Source: Willaertia magna | Lineage: Eukaryota > Heterolobosea > Eutetramitea > Acrasida > Naegleriidae | Assembly: GCA_902984215.1 (NCBI GenBank) | Contig: CADWAF010003427.1 | Coordinates: 1-12,184, forward strand | DNA length: 12,184 nt | Reading direction: 5' to 3' | In this document: positions 1 to 6,583 of the stretch, one piece after another | Numbering within the stretch: position 1 is the stretch's first letter | How the letters are laid out: each line of letters starts with the position of its first letter | Position numbers and translations under genes: made by a program | Notes under the pieces: model-generated | Seen by the model: the letters and a program-made list of their open reading frames with translations, nothing else | Told to the model about the DNA's origin: nothing | Databases searched by the model: none

Positions 1-3000
1 TTCTAAAAGAAAAGTTTACAATGAAAACCCCAACAACAAATGATATCGTAAAATGGGCCATTTATAATAGAGTAAAACTAGAAAAGGACAATACATTACA
101 ATGGGCAACACAAGGCTTGTCACATGCTAAAAAAACATTTGCAAAACAATTATTTGACACACAAAAATTAATTTCACAAAATAAGGCATTACAATTATAT
201 CTAGATCATTGTAAAGAGAATGAAATTATTGAATTAAGTGAACTTTATGGCAATCCAAGAAAATTACAGTCCGTACCTGACATTTGTCATAAACAAATAT
301 TATTTATTCAACGCTCTTTTGGAATTTACTCATTCCCTGAAAGTTTAACAACTCATATTATTGAAGAATGTAGTAAATCCGAAATTAAAATATTTTCTCA
401 AATTTTAGGGGAAGAACAAGAACGTGAATTAGAAAATGAAACGGAGGAAGAAAGAGTGATAGATAGACCTCCACATGCCTCTAACGCCAGACCTTGTTTA
501 TCAGATGCTTTAATTAAATTCGTTGAATCCGGTCACATTGACAAATTAATATTTTTACCTTTACAAGCAAGTTTTTTAAACACTTCACATTATAATTCTT
601 TAAAGAATATTAATTGGAATCCAAATCTTTTTGTCACAAAAGATTTTATTACGGTAATTAAGAACAGTTTAAATAATATGGATAATTATTTAAGACCACC
701 AACTTGGATACTATGTTCTCCTACGTATTTAATATTTATAAGTCCTTTCGAAGCAAATGGTATAGTTCCTTATTGTAAAAAATTTTATAGAAATTCAAAT
801 GTTAAATTACACATGTTTTCTCCAAGATTAAGGCCAAATCAAAGAATGTTTTATAATGAAGCATGCTTTACAATACCATCGATGTTCAATAATAGTACTG
901 CTCATTATCATATTATTAACTACTGTTTTGCAGAATTAATGTTGTATTCAGGTTCTTTATATTTTAATTCGATGGAAGAACAACAAACATATTGCGATTT
1001 ATTGGGGATTTGCCCAAAACCAAGAAGTGAAAAAGAAGAATTACTTTTTGAAAGTGGTGCTATTGACACATTTGGTTTTGTTTTACCTGAACATCGTGCT
1101 TCCATTTCAAAATCATTATCAGAAAAGTGTATTTTTAAACAAAATCCTTTAGATTTTGCAAGAAAGTTAATTGAAATTCACGAAAGAAATAGTACATTTA
1201 ATGGTTCACATGTGTTTGATTTATTAATGAAATGTAAAAAGACAATAATCAAAGATTCGCCTTATAAAGTGATTATACCTCCCTTAACAACAACAGTAAT
1301 TAGAACATTGAATGAGGCTACTGTAAATGCTATCTCTACAATTGATTTTATTAAAGATGATAAAACTGGAGCTGGTGTAAAGTGTGAAGAAAGATTTAAT
1401 TTTCTATTGTTTATACCTTTTGAAGAAAAACATCAACCTACAAATCAAATTTTAACTTACCAATCATTAACAAAGATGGATGTTTATAAAGATAAATCAT
1501 TTGAAGAATGGAGATGGCTTTATTATTCACAAAATTTATTACAAAATAACAATTCATTACAAAAAATTACAACAGTTAATTCCAAACAAAAAACAGAGCT
1601 TTCTGGATGTTTTGAACAAAATTGGAGCTTTGAAACGAATAGTTTTGGATCATTGGGAGGTTTTACAACAAGTGGATTTGGATCTAGTCAACAAAAGACA
1701 AGTTCTGGTACAAGTTTTGGAACATTAACACCCAACACTCCAAGTTTTGGAAAAAGTGGATTTGGTTTTACTCAACCAACAACAACCACAGGTTTTGGTT
1801 TTAGCAGTTTTGGTGGTAATCAGTCAACAAGTCTTTTTTCAACAACAAACACAAACCAATCAGTTACAGCTACAACAACTGGAAGTTTTGGATTTGGCGA
1901 TAGTAAAAATAATAATGGACAAACCAATACAAGAACTAACAACCCAAGCTCAACAACACTCTTTGGAAATGGTGGCAGTAATATTAATTCACAAATGAAA
2001 GCATTCCCTTCCTTTATAGCATTTAAGGAAAGACATCAACCTACAAATCAAAGTTTAACTTACCATTCGTTGACAAAGATGGATATTTATAAAGATAAAT
2101 CATTTGAAGAATGGAGATGGCTTTACACATTAGCCTCAAAAGGAAAATTAAAAGAAGAAAATCCATTTTTTGTAACAACAAAAACAACACCATTTGAATC
2201 TTGTCAACCAAAGACAAGTTCTGGTACAAGTTTTGGAACATTAACATCCAACACCCCAACAACCACTGGCTTTACAACAAGTTTTTTACCAAATAGTCCT
2301 TTTACAATGAATGCCATGCTATCGTCAACAACAAACACAACAACAACTGGACCAACAATATTTGGAGGTTTTATTAAACCAGTAACTTCAACGACAGAAT
2401 TTAATAAAAACGATAGTGAAGGTTTTGGAACAACAACAACAACTACAACTGGAGGGTTTGGGACAAGTAATACCTTTAAAACGTTAAGTACAAACAACAA
2501 CAACACAAAAAGTAGTTCTGACAGTTTTGATGAACCAATCAATAATAATAACGACGTAGGTTGTAAAAGAAAGGGTTTTGTAGAACCAGAACTTATTAGT
2601 AATAACAACAATACTTTTACCAATAACAATATTAATAATAACAATAACAATAACAACACTAACTATAATTTTGATAAAATTGTTGATTATAAACAATTTT
2701 CATTGGGCCCTTTCAATTTTGAAGTGAAAAGTGGATGTTTTAATTTTGGAATACTAAAACATGAAGAAAATCACAAAATACATGATGAGATATCAATTAA
2801 TGAATTTATTGAAGATAAATCATATGATACTTTACTTTTAAATATAACTCAATTATCTGAAGAATTAAATATTATAATTGATAAAATTAATATAAAACAA
2901 ACTTTACAATTATTATTAAAAATGGAAAAAAATATGAATATCCAACAATTAATTATTTATATTCAAAAATATTTAAAATTAATTAAAATATTTGATAAAT

Positions 3001-3197
3001 TAAATAATGAATTGTCAGAATCAACAAACAAGTTGGAAATCTTAAAGAATTTAAATGAAAATAATGAAGAAATTAAAAATCAAAAAAAGAAACATGTAGA
3101 GATATTAATGAAAATGAAAAAATTAGAAATTAAATTATTTACTCTTAAATTAAATACATATAATAATTATAAAAAACAATTGGAAATTTATATTTAA
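1..3197 (+). CDS. C-terminal part of giant DUF3638/DUF3645-family protein fused to Nup98-like GLEBS/FG repeats and a coiled coil (5' partial)
   Basis: The frame is open to the left edge with no stop, and the ATG at 21 falls inside what looks like conserved sequence, so the gene very probably begins outside the window. Numbering from that ATG, residues 8-420 resemble the C-terminal end of the >2000-residue DUF6606/DUF3638/DUF3645 proteins: an IVKWAI..N...LQWATQGL stretch, the charged EQEREL..E.EEER..RPP stretch (133-151), LRPPTWIL (224-), SPFEAN (241-246), MLYSGSLYF (307-) and a final SHVFDLL. The biochemical role of that family is poorly defined. From about 439 the character changes: a GLEBS-like motif (439-501), FG repeats (542-815) interrupted by a second GLEBS copy (665-702), a poly-Asn tract (about 857-884) and a Leu/Ile/Lys/Glu coiled-coil region (about 905-1058). 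FG repeats and GLEBS (the Gle2/Rae1-binding site) are nucleoporin features, so a nuclear-pore role for the tail is inferred. The reading frame is unbroken across the junction. The family match is from memory of motifs, not a search. Confidence 0.72.
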   Translation, partial: LKEKFTMKTPTTNDIVKWAIYNRVKLEKDNTLQWATQGLSHAKKTFAKQLFDTQKLISQNKALQLYLDHCKENEIIELSELYGNPRKLQSVPDICHKQILFIQRSFGIYSFPESLTTHIIEECSKSEIKIFSQILGEEQERELENETEEERVIDRPPHASNARPCLSDALIKFVESGHIDKLIFLPLQASFLNTSHYNSLKNINWNPNLFVTKDFITVIKNSLNNMDNYLRPPTWILCSPTYLIFISPFEANGIVPYCKKFYRNSNVKLHMFSPRLRPNQRMFYNEACFTIPSMFNNSTAHYHIINYCFAELMLYSGSLYFNSMEEQQTYCDLLGICPKPRSEKEELLFESGAIDTFGFVLPEHRASISKSLSEKCIFKQNPLDFARKLIEIHERNSTFNGSHVFDLLMKCKKTIIKDSPYKVIIPPLTTTVIRTLNEATVNAISTIDFIKDDKTGAGVKCEERFNFLLFIPFEEKHQPTNQILTYQSLTKMDVYKDKSFEEWRWLYYSQNLLQNNNSLQKITTVNSKQKTELSGCFEQNWSFETNSFGSLGGFTTSGFGSSQQKTSSGTSFGTLTPNTPSFGKSGFGFTQPTTTTGFGFSSFGGNQSTSLFSTTNTNQSVTATTTGSFGFGDSKNNNGQTNTRTNNPSSTTLFGNGGSNINSQMKAFPSFIAFKERHQPTNQSLTYHSLTKMDIYKDKSFEEWRWLYTLASKGKLKEENPFFVTTKTTPFESCQPKTSSGTSFGTLTSNTPTTTGFTTSFLPNSPFTMNAMLSSTTNTTTTGPTIFGGFIKPVTSTTEFNKNDSEGFGTTTTTTTGGFGTSNTFKTLSTNNNNTKSSSDSFDEPINNNNDVGCKRKGFVEPELISNNNNTFTNNNINNNNNNNNTNYNFDKIVDYKQFSLGPFNFEVKSGCFNFGILKHEENHKIHDEISINEFIEDKSYDTLLLNITQLSEELNIIIDKINIKQTLQLLLKMEKNMNIQQLIIYIQKYLKLIKIFDKLNNELSESTNKLEILKNLNENNEEIKNQKKKHVEILMKMKKLEIKLFTLKLNTYNNYKKQLEIYI
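1410..1523 (+). repeat. Direct repeat copy 1: GLEBS-like module
   Basis: This segment encodes residues 464-501 of the first gene, with the core LTKMDVYKDKSFEEWRWLY. It resembles the Rae1/Gle2-binding (GLEBS) signature of Nup98, whose core reads roughly ITAM..Y..KS.EELR.EDY. The same module recurs 603 bases downstream. Over the 93 bases 1431-1523 I count six differences by eye. Confidence 0.8.
2013..2126 (+). repeat. Direct repeat copy 2: GLEBS-like module
   Basis: This is the second copy (residues 665-702), core LTKMDIYKDKSFEEWRWLY, in the same reading frame as copy 1. A short segment downstream of each copy is also shared: a KTSSGTSFGTL stretch near 1696-1730 and again near 2212-2246. The spacing to that segment is 87 bases shorter after copy 2. 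This suggests duplication of a larger block followed by an internal deletion or divergence. Confidence 0.8.
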
Positions 3198-3248
3198 TCA
3201 CTTTACAATATTGACATAATTTTCAACAATATTTTTATATATAATTTA

Positions 3249-3254
3249 AATAAA
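3249..3254 (+). terminator. AATAAA, candidate poly(A) signal of the DUF3638/FG gene
   Basis: AATAAA lies about 50 bases after the stop codon at 3195-3197. The hexamer is common by chance in DNA this AT-rich, so this rests mainly on position. Confidence 0.3.
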
Positions 3255-3299
3255 GTACATTTTTATATCATTATAAATAATATAAATTTAAAGACTCTA

Positions 3300-3835
3300 T
3301 TCAATTTTGTAATAAATTATTTTCTTTTTTATCTAAAGGAAAAATAAATTTTGAAGTTTTAAATGTTTTTATTTTTGAAAATTTATCTAAATAATAATAA
3401 ATTTTAGTTTTTTTTTACTTCCACAAAATGGAACGGGTGTTTTGTAGTTTTTGTAAAACTTTTACAATCTTTTATTTCTAGTTCATTAATACAACCAATA
3501 ATATAAATATATCTTTTGATTTTGTAATAATAAAATTAAAAAGAAAACAATTATTTCCATAAATTCAATTATACTATTATTGTTATTTGTTATATTTTTG
3601 TAAAGTTTTTGACAAAATTTAAGTGACCTAATTCACCAAATTCATTCATTATACTTCCAAATCATTAAATTCTTTTAATAAAATAGTTCCGTTTTCAAAA
3701 CAATTTATTTGTTTTACCTTAAATGGTAATGGAATATACAATCTCTTTCTTTTTGTATATATATAAACCTAAGTTGACCAATTTCATTACAACCTTTCCC
3801 ATAAATCCCTAAAAGTAAAATATCAAACATATAGT
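3300..3835 (-). pseudogene. Frame-broken relic with RCC1-like repeat motifs
   Basis: No long open frame survives, but the minus strand carries coding-like stretches in shifting frames. From 3830 it reads a peptide containing GKGCNEIGQL (3800-3771). After a frame change comes RLYIPLPFKVKQINCFENGT. After another change comes MNEFGELGH (3649-3623), followed by stops and further coding-like pieces (GCINELEIKDCKSF near 3500-3450; FIFPLDKKENNLLQN near 3340-3300). Two G.N..G.LG-type motifs are the hallmark of RCC1 (beta-propeller) repeats. I infer a decayed RCC1-domain gene; introns are a weaker explanation because clear GT...AG pairs do not restore the frame. It may be continuous with the minus-strand relic on the far side of the tRNA. 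Confidence 0.45.
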
Positions 3836-3874
3836 CAAAATAAATAACTTTACAATCGATTTTTATATTTATAA

Positions 3875-3955
3875 GCGGAGGTGGCCGAGTGGTTAAGGCG
3901 CTTGACTAGAAATCAAGTGGTTAACGCCGCGCAGGTTCGAGTCCTGCCCTTCGCG
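3875..3955 (+). tRNA. tRNA-Ser(AGA)
   Basis: A full cloverleaf can be drawn. The acceptor arm is GCGGAGG pairing with CCTTCGC (3948-3954; one G-T pair), with G at 3955 as discriminator. The anticodon stem CTTGA/TCAAG encloses a 7-base loop with anticodon AGA at 3908-3910, which reads UCU and, if A34 becomes inosine, UCC and UCA. A 13-base variable arm (3918-3930) with a short GGT/GCC stem marks it as class II serine tRNA. The T arm is GCAGG-TTCGAGT-CCTGC. The internal pol III promoters are present: A box TGGCCGAGTGG (3882-3892) and B box GGTTCGAGTCC (3934-3944). There is no intron. CCA is not encoded, as expected for a nuclear gene. Confidence 0.96.
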
Positions 3956-3958
3956 TAA

Positions 3959-3962
3959 TTTT
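3959..3962 (+). terminator. Pol III T-run terminator of tRNA-Ser
   Basis: TTTT starts four bases after the tRNA discriminator base. It is the first run of four T residues downstream, matching the minimal RNA polymerase III termination signal. Confidence 0.6.
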
Positions 3963-4108
3963 ATTGTTTGTTTTTGGCGTTGTTTATGTAGAACCCGCCA
4001 TTTTAGAACAGTGATTGATTTTAATGATGAAAGTGATAGTTTAACAATTCTTTTATATGCACAAACAGTTTCAAATAGTTGATCTTTTTTTGATATATTT
4101 AAAATTAT

Positions 4109-4327
4109 TCAATAATTGAATAAAACATAATCGTTTGATCTCAATTTATTAATGAAAGATGAATTTTGTAATTTTGTTTGACATTTTTTTAATTCATTGT
4201 TTACAATTCCTTCATTTAAAAGACTAAATTTGGACTTTACAACAACACGCTTTAAATTATTGAGAAAGACCAAGAATGTGGCATTCAAAAGGTGGTAAAA
4301 GTCAATTGTGTTGGTTATTATCTTGTG
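4109..4327 (-). pseudogene. Coding-like relic of 72 codons, no ATG
   Basis: The minus strand from 4327 (just after two TAA stops) to a TGA at 4111-4109 reads a peptide with normal-looking composition, including TNTIDFYHLLNATFLVFLNN and LNEGIVNNELKKCQTKLQNS. It has no start codon. The same frame resumes after the TGA with coding-like sequence (KKDQLFETVCAYKRIVKLSL) and runs towards the tRNA. I do not recognise the family. It is either the upstream part of the RCC1-like relic on the other side of the tRNA or an exon of an unrecognised gene. The rest of 3956-4380 holds nothing else I can support. Confidence 0.35.
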
Positions 4328-4347
4328 TTATTAAAAAAATTTAAAAA

Positions 4348-4353
4348 TTTATT
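4348..4353 (-). terminator. AATAAA, candidate poly(A) signal of PMP3 gene
   Basis: On the minus strand AATAAA begins 28 bases past the TAA of the PMP3 gene. The context is extremely AT-rich, so chance occurrence is possible. Confidence 0.3.
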
Positions 4354-4380
4354 AAAATTTATAAATTTTACAAAAAAAAT

Positions 4381-4641
4381 TTATAACTTTCCGAAAAGAA
4401 CTAAAAGTGCATGAATAACACCAGGAATCCAAAAGAAAATACATAAAAATATATTTAAATATAAGTGTAAACTTAATTTTTTGAGCTGAAATTATTTAAA
4501 AAAACATCAATCAACAATTTGATGATTGACAATTAAAAGATAAAATTTAAAAGTTTTACTTACGACTGCAACTGCTACAGGAGGTAGGAAAATGCAAAAG
4601 ATAACCATAATAATCTTTTCAGTGTCACTTAGGCCAGCCAT
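4381..4641 (-). CDS. PMP3: PMP3 / UPF0057 family small membrane proteolipid, two exons
   Basis: Exon 1 (4641-4564) encodes 26 residues starting MAGLSDTEK and containing CIFLPPVAVAV. Exon 2 (4485-4381) encodes 34 residues with the second membrane helix and FFWIPGVIHALLVLFGKL before TAA. The spliced 60-aa product fits the family length (about 50-60 aa). It has both signatures, FLPPVAV and W.PG.IHAL, across two hydrophobic hairpin helices. PMP3/RCI2-type proteins sit in the plasma membrane and influence membrane potential and salt or stress tolerance in yeast and plants; that role here is transferred by family. Both exons are too short to stand out as single open frames. The start is the first ATG, preceded by an A/C-rich leader (AACAACATG). 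It lies downstream of, and co-oriented with, the membrane-protein gene ending at 4933. Confidence 0.9.
4486..4563 (-). other. Spliceosomal intron in PMP3 gene (78 bases, phase 0)
   Basis: The donor is GTAAGT immediately after the GTC codon; the acceptor is preceded by T-rich sequence ending TTTCAG. Removal joins two frames that together make a complete PMP3-family protein. It is the only intron in the window I can place confidently, and so a guide to splice consensus here. Confidence 0.88.
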
Positions 4642-4773
4642 GTTGTTGTTAATTCAATTTTTTTCTTTTGTTTAAACGATTTTTGACGAGTAATTGATGA
4701 TAAAAGCGATTATAAAAAAAACCACCAACGCGAACGCTTTGGCAAAACACTTTATAAGAATTAACTCCCTTAC

Positions 4774-4781
4774 ATTATATA
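4774..4781 (-). promoter_or_regulatory. TATA-like element with adjacent GC box, candidate PMP3 promoter
   Basis: On the minus strand TATATAAT lies about 130 bases upstream of the PMP3 ATG. A CCCGCCCC box (4790-4783) sits directly upstream of it, striking in such AT-rich surroundings. The whole 4642-4932 spacer contains no gene I can see. Position and pattern only; no transcription start is known. Confidence 0.3.
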
Positions 4782-4932
4782 TGGGGCGGGTTACTTACAT
4801 CAGGCAAGACGTGAGTTTTACATCCAAGGTTTGATTTACAAAAATTTTGTCAAATTTTAATTATTAAACATTTTGGAGGCTCCACTTTCTAAAAAGTTCT
4901 AACTCTGTAACTTGGATTTAGCGTTAAATATT

Positions 4933-5637
4933 TTATCTGTATCCCAAAACGCTAATAGTTGCACCGTGGCAGTTGCGAGTTTCTAAGTGGTCAACTGTGA
5001 CATAAATGTGTGGTTTTAAATTAAAAAAAGGCACCCATATATTCTCGTTATCAAACGAAATAGCACTCTGTGGATATCTATAAGATTTCTTTAAGAATTT
5101 ATATTGTAGTCCTTCTTCATCTTCTGTCCATAACCAAACATTGACCCAACCTTCATTTTCGTTGCCACTTCTGAATGTATAGTTTATCAAAATTTCTTTG
5201 GCTTCTTTAGGGATGACATTGAGAGGAATCTTAAAAATTTGAATACCCAATGTTGAAAAACTAATACTTCCTATTTCTGTAATATTGACTGGTGTCCATT
5301 TATTTGCAGTCTGGGTAATTCTACTTAATTCTGCGACCTTTTCTTCAAGCGCCTCTATAATATTGGTTAGATATTTAATTTGTAGTTGTGTTTGATCTAA
5401 TTGATTTTGTGATTCTTTTGTAGCAAAACCTAAAATCACACATACTACAAGTACTAAGAAAGCCAAAAAAGTGATGAAATAATAAGTTCTCTTTTTCTCT
5501 TTAACTGGCTCTTCAAAAGTTTTTCTTTTAGAACTGTTACGTTTTCCATCGTTAATGAAACAATGTTGGTGATCATTTCTATCTGTACCTTTTTCAGCTG
5601 CTTCCTTTGTCCCTTCGAATGCACCACCCAATGACAT
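4933..5637 (-). CDS. Type II transmembrane protein with coiled-coil stalk and jelly-roll-like ectodomain
   Basis: This is a 234-aa protein. The cytoplasmic N-terminus (1-50) is hydrophilic and ends in a basic EKKR cluster. One membrane helix (about 53-71) follows, then a heptad-like Gln/Leu/Glu stalk (about 75-108). A beta-rich C-terminal domain (118-234) has IPLNVIPKEAKEILINYTF, SYRYPQSAISF, NIWVPF and a terminal GYR. Basic residues before the helix predict N-in topology, so the domain faces outside; N118 and N152 are in N-glycosylation sequons. I associate this C-terminal pattern with uncharacterised extracellular proteins of animals and protists, possibly carbohydrate-binding like H-type lectins, but I cannot prove the family. 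The ATG at 5637 is chosen because AAAATAAA precedes it, and in-frame ATGs further up (5760, 5772) would overlap the 3' end of the neighbouring gene. Confidence 0.7.
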   Translation of the reverse strand: MSLGGAFEGTKEAAEKGTDRNDHQHCFINDGKRNSSKRKTFEEPVKEKKRTYYFITFLAFLVLVVCVILGFATKESQNQLDQTQLQIKYLTNIIEALEEKVAELSRITQTANKWTPVNITEIGSISFSTLGIQIFKIPLNVIPKEAKEILINYTFRSGNENEGWVNVWLWTEDEEGLQYKFLKKSYRYPQSAISFDNENIWVPFFNLKPHIYVTVDHLETRNCHGATISVLGYR

Positions 5638-5731
5638 TTTATTTTTGTTGCTGGATGACAACAGAAAAGTGTTGACAACAAAACGAAATGAAAAAAGTAG
5701 AAGACAACCATTCAGAAACTGTAGTGATAAT

Positions 5732-6583
5732 TTAATTAAGTCTAGGGCAGTTACAAACATATGGACCACCATTAGGATTAAAAGTTGGAACACAATTCAC
5801 ACACGCCTTAATTAAGACACCAAAAGAGTTGGCGTTATTCACATAAAAACTAGAACCTTGCATTTCAACACAACCTTGGGAAATACCTGGTTTAACATAA
5901 TCAAGTTGTCCCAATAAATTCCACTGACCATTCTTTAATTGTTGATAACTTTCTGAAAATAAAGCGATTGCCCCTGCACCGTCTCTGCTTACTTTCAAAA
6001 AAGCAGTATATGTTCTTTTAAGCGATCCTATAAAATTATTTGTGGCAACAGTCACTGTCTGTCCATTAGATATTCTATGTGTTCCAACAAGAAATGAACA
6101 TCCTCTGCGACAACCACCTACGACAGCACATTCCGGTTGACTAAATATTGTACCTTTGCCACAAGCTATAACTTGTTCAATATAAATAGATACATCTTGT
6201 GGTTGATAAGGATTAAATTGTTCTTGAGCAATAAGGTTTTGTAAATTTCTTGCCTCAGCTCCCATTCTTTGACTAAAATTATTTACATAATTATCATAAG
6301 CCCTCTTCATATTTTCTCTCTTTGGACCTTCAGGAAATACTGTCCATATTGGAACTGCAGAAAATAAGATTGGTGCTGGATTTTGCTTAAATGATCTAAT
6401 TCTTTTACTTGTGTCAGCTTCTTGTGGATTTCCTCCAACAATTGAGAGCTGATCTGATCTTGCATAATTAATAAAACCATTTGGTGGTCTGGCATAAGCA
6501 GCAACATCAATAGTTGAATCTAATTGTTGTTCAATGTATCTTAACATTGATGGTTCATTATAACAAACTCTTAAAGAAGTCAT
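5732..6583 (-). CDS. Cysteine-containing, probably secreted protein of unknown family; 5' end unresolved
   Basis: From the first in-frame ATG (6583) the product is 283 aa and ends CNCPRLN. The composition is clearly that of a real protein rich in Gly, Asn, Ser and Gln. It has ten cysteines, clustered in ACGKGTIFSQPECAVVGGCR and in a C-terminal ACVNC...CNC group, which suggests disulfides and secretion. I do not recognise the family. The ATG at 6583 gives no signal peptide. The frame is open upstream to 6709 and reads as a very hydrophobic Leu/Phe stretch, but contains no ATG and is antisense to the GrpE frame, so its hydrophobicity may be a shadow of Gln/Lys/Glu codons. A good acceptor-like site (TTCTTGTTGTTCAG, ending near 6643) suggests a missing upstream exon. 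The co-oriented membrane-protein gene starts 95 bases downstream. Confidence 0.68.
   Translation of the reverse strand: MTSLRVCYNEPSMLRYIEQQLDSTIDVAAYARPPNGFINYARSDQLSIVGGNPQEADTSKRIRSFKQNPAPILFSAVPIWTVFPEGPKRENMKRAYDNYVNNFSQRMGAEARNLQNLIAQEQFNPYQPQDVSIYIEQVIACGKGTIFSQPECAVVGGCRRGCSFLVGTHRISNGQTVTVATNNFIGSLKRTYTAFLKVSRDGAGAIALFSESYQQLKNGQWNLLGQLDYVKPGISQGCVEMQGSSFYVNNANSFGVLIKACVNCVPTFNPNGGPYVCNCPRLN

Noticed and set aside
1480..1998. Gln/Val-rich open frames on the plus strand inside the FG region
   Set aside because: They are other-frame readings of the repetitive ACA/CAA/TTTGG sequence that encodes the FG/Thr tract in the real frame.
2204..2696. Leu/Val/Ile-rich minus-strand frames that look like membrane proteins
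   Set aside because: They are antisense of AAC/ACA/AAT (Asn/Thr) codon runs; hydrophobicity is an automatic product of that composition, and there is no independent start or domain.
5638..5793. Longer N-terminus for the type II membrane protein (starts at 5760 or 5772)
   Set aside because: It would overlap the 3' end of the upstream gene, adds an unrelated hydrophobic stretch, and has a poorer start context than the ATG at 5637.
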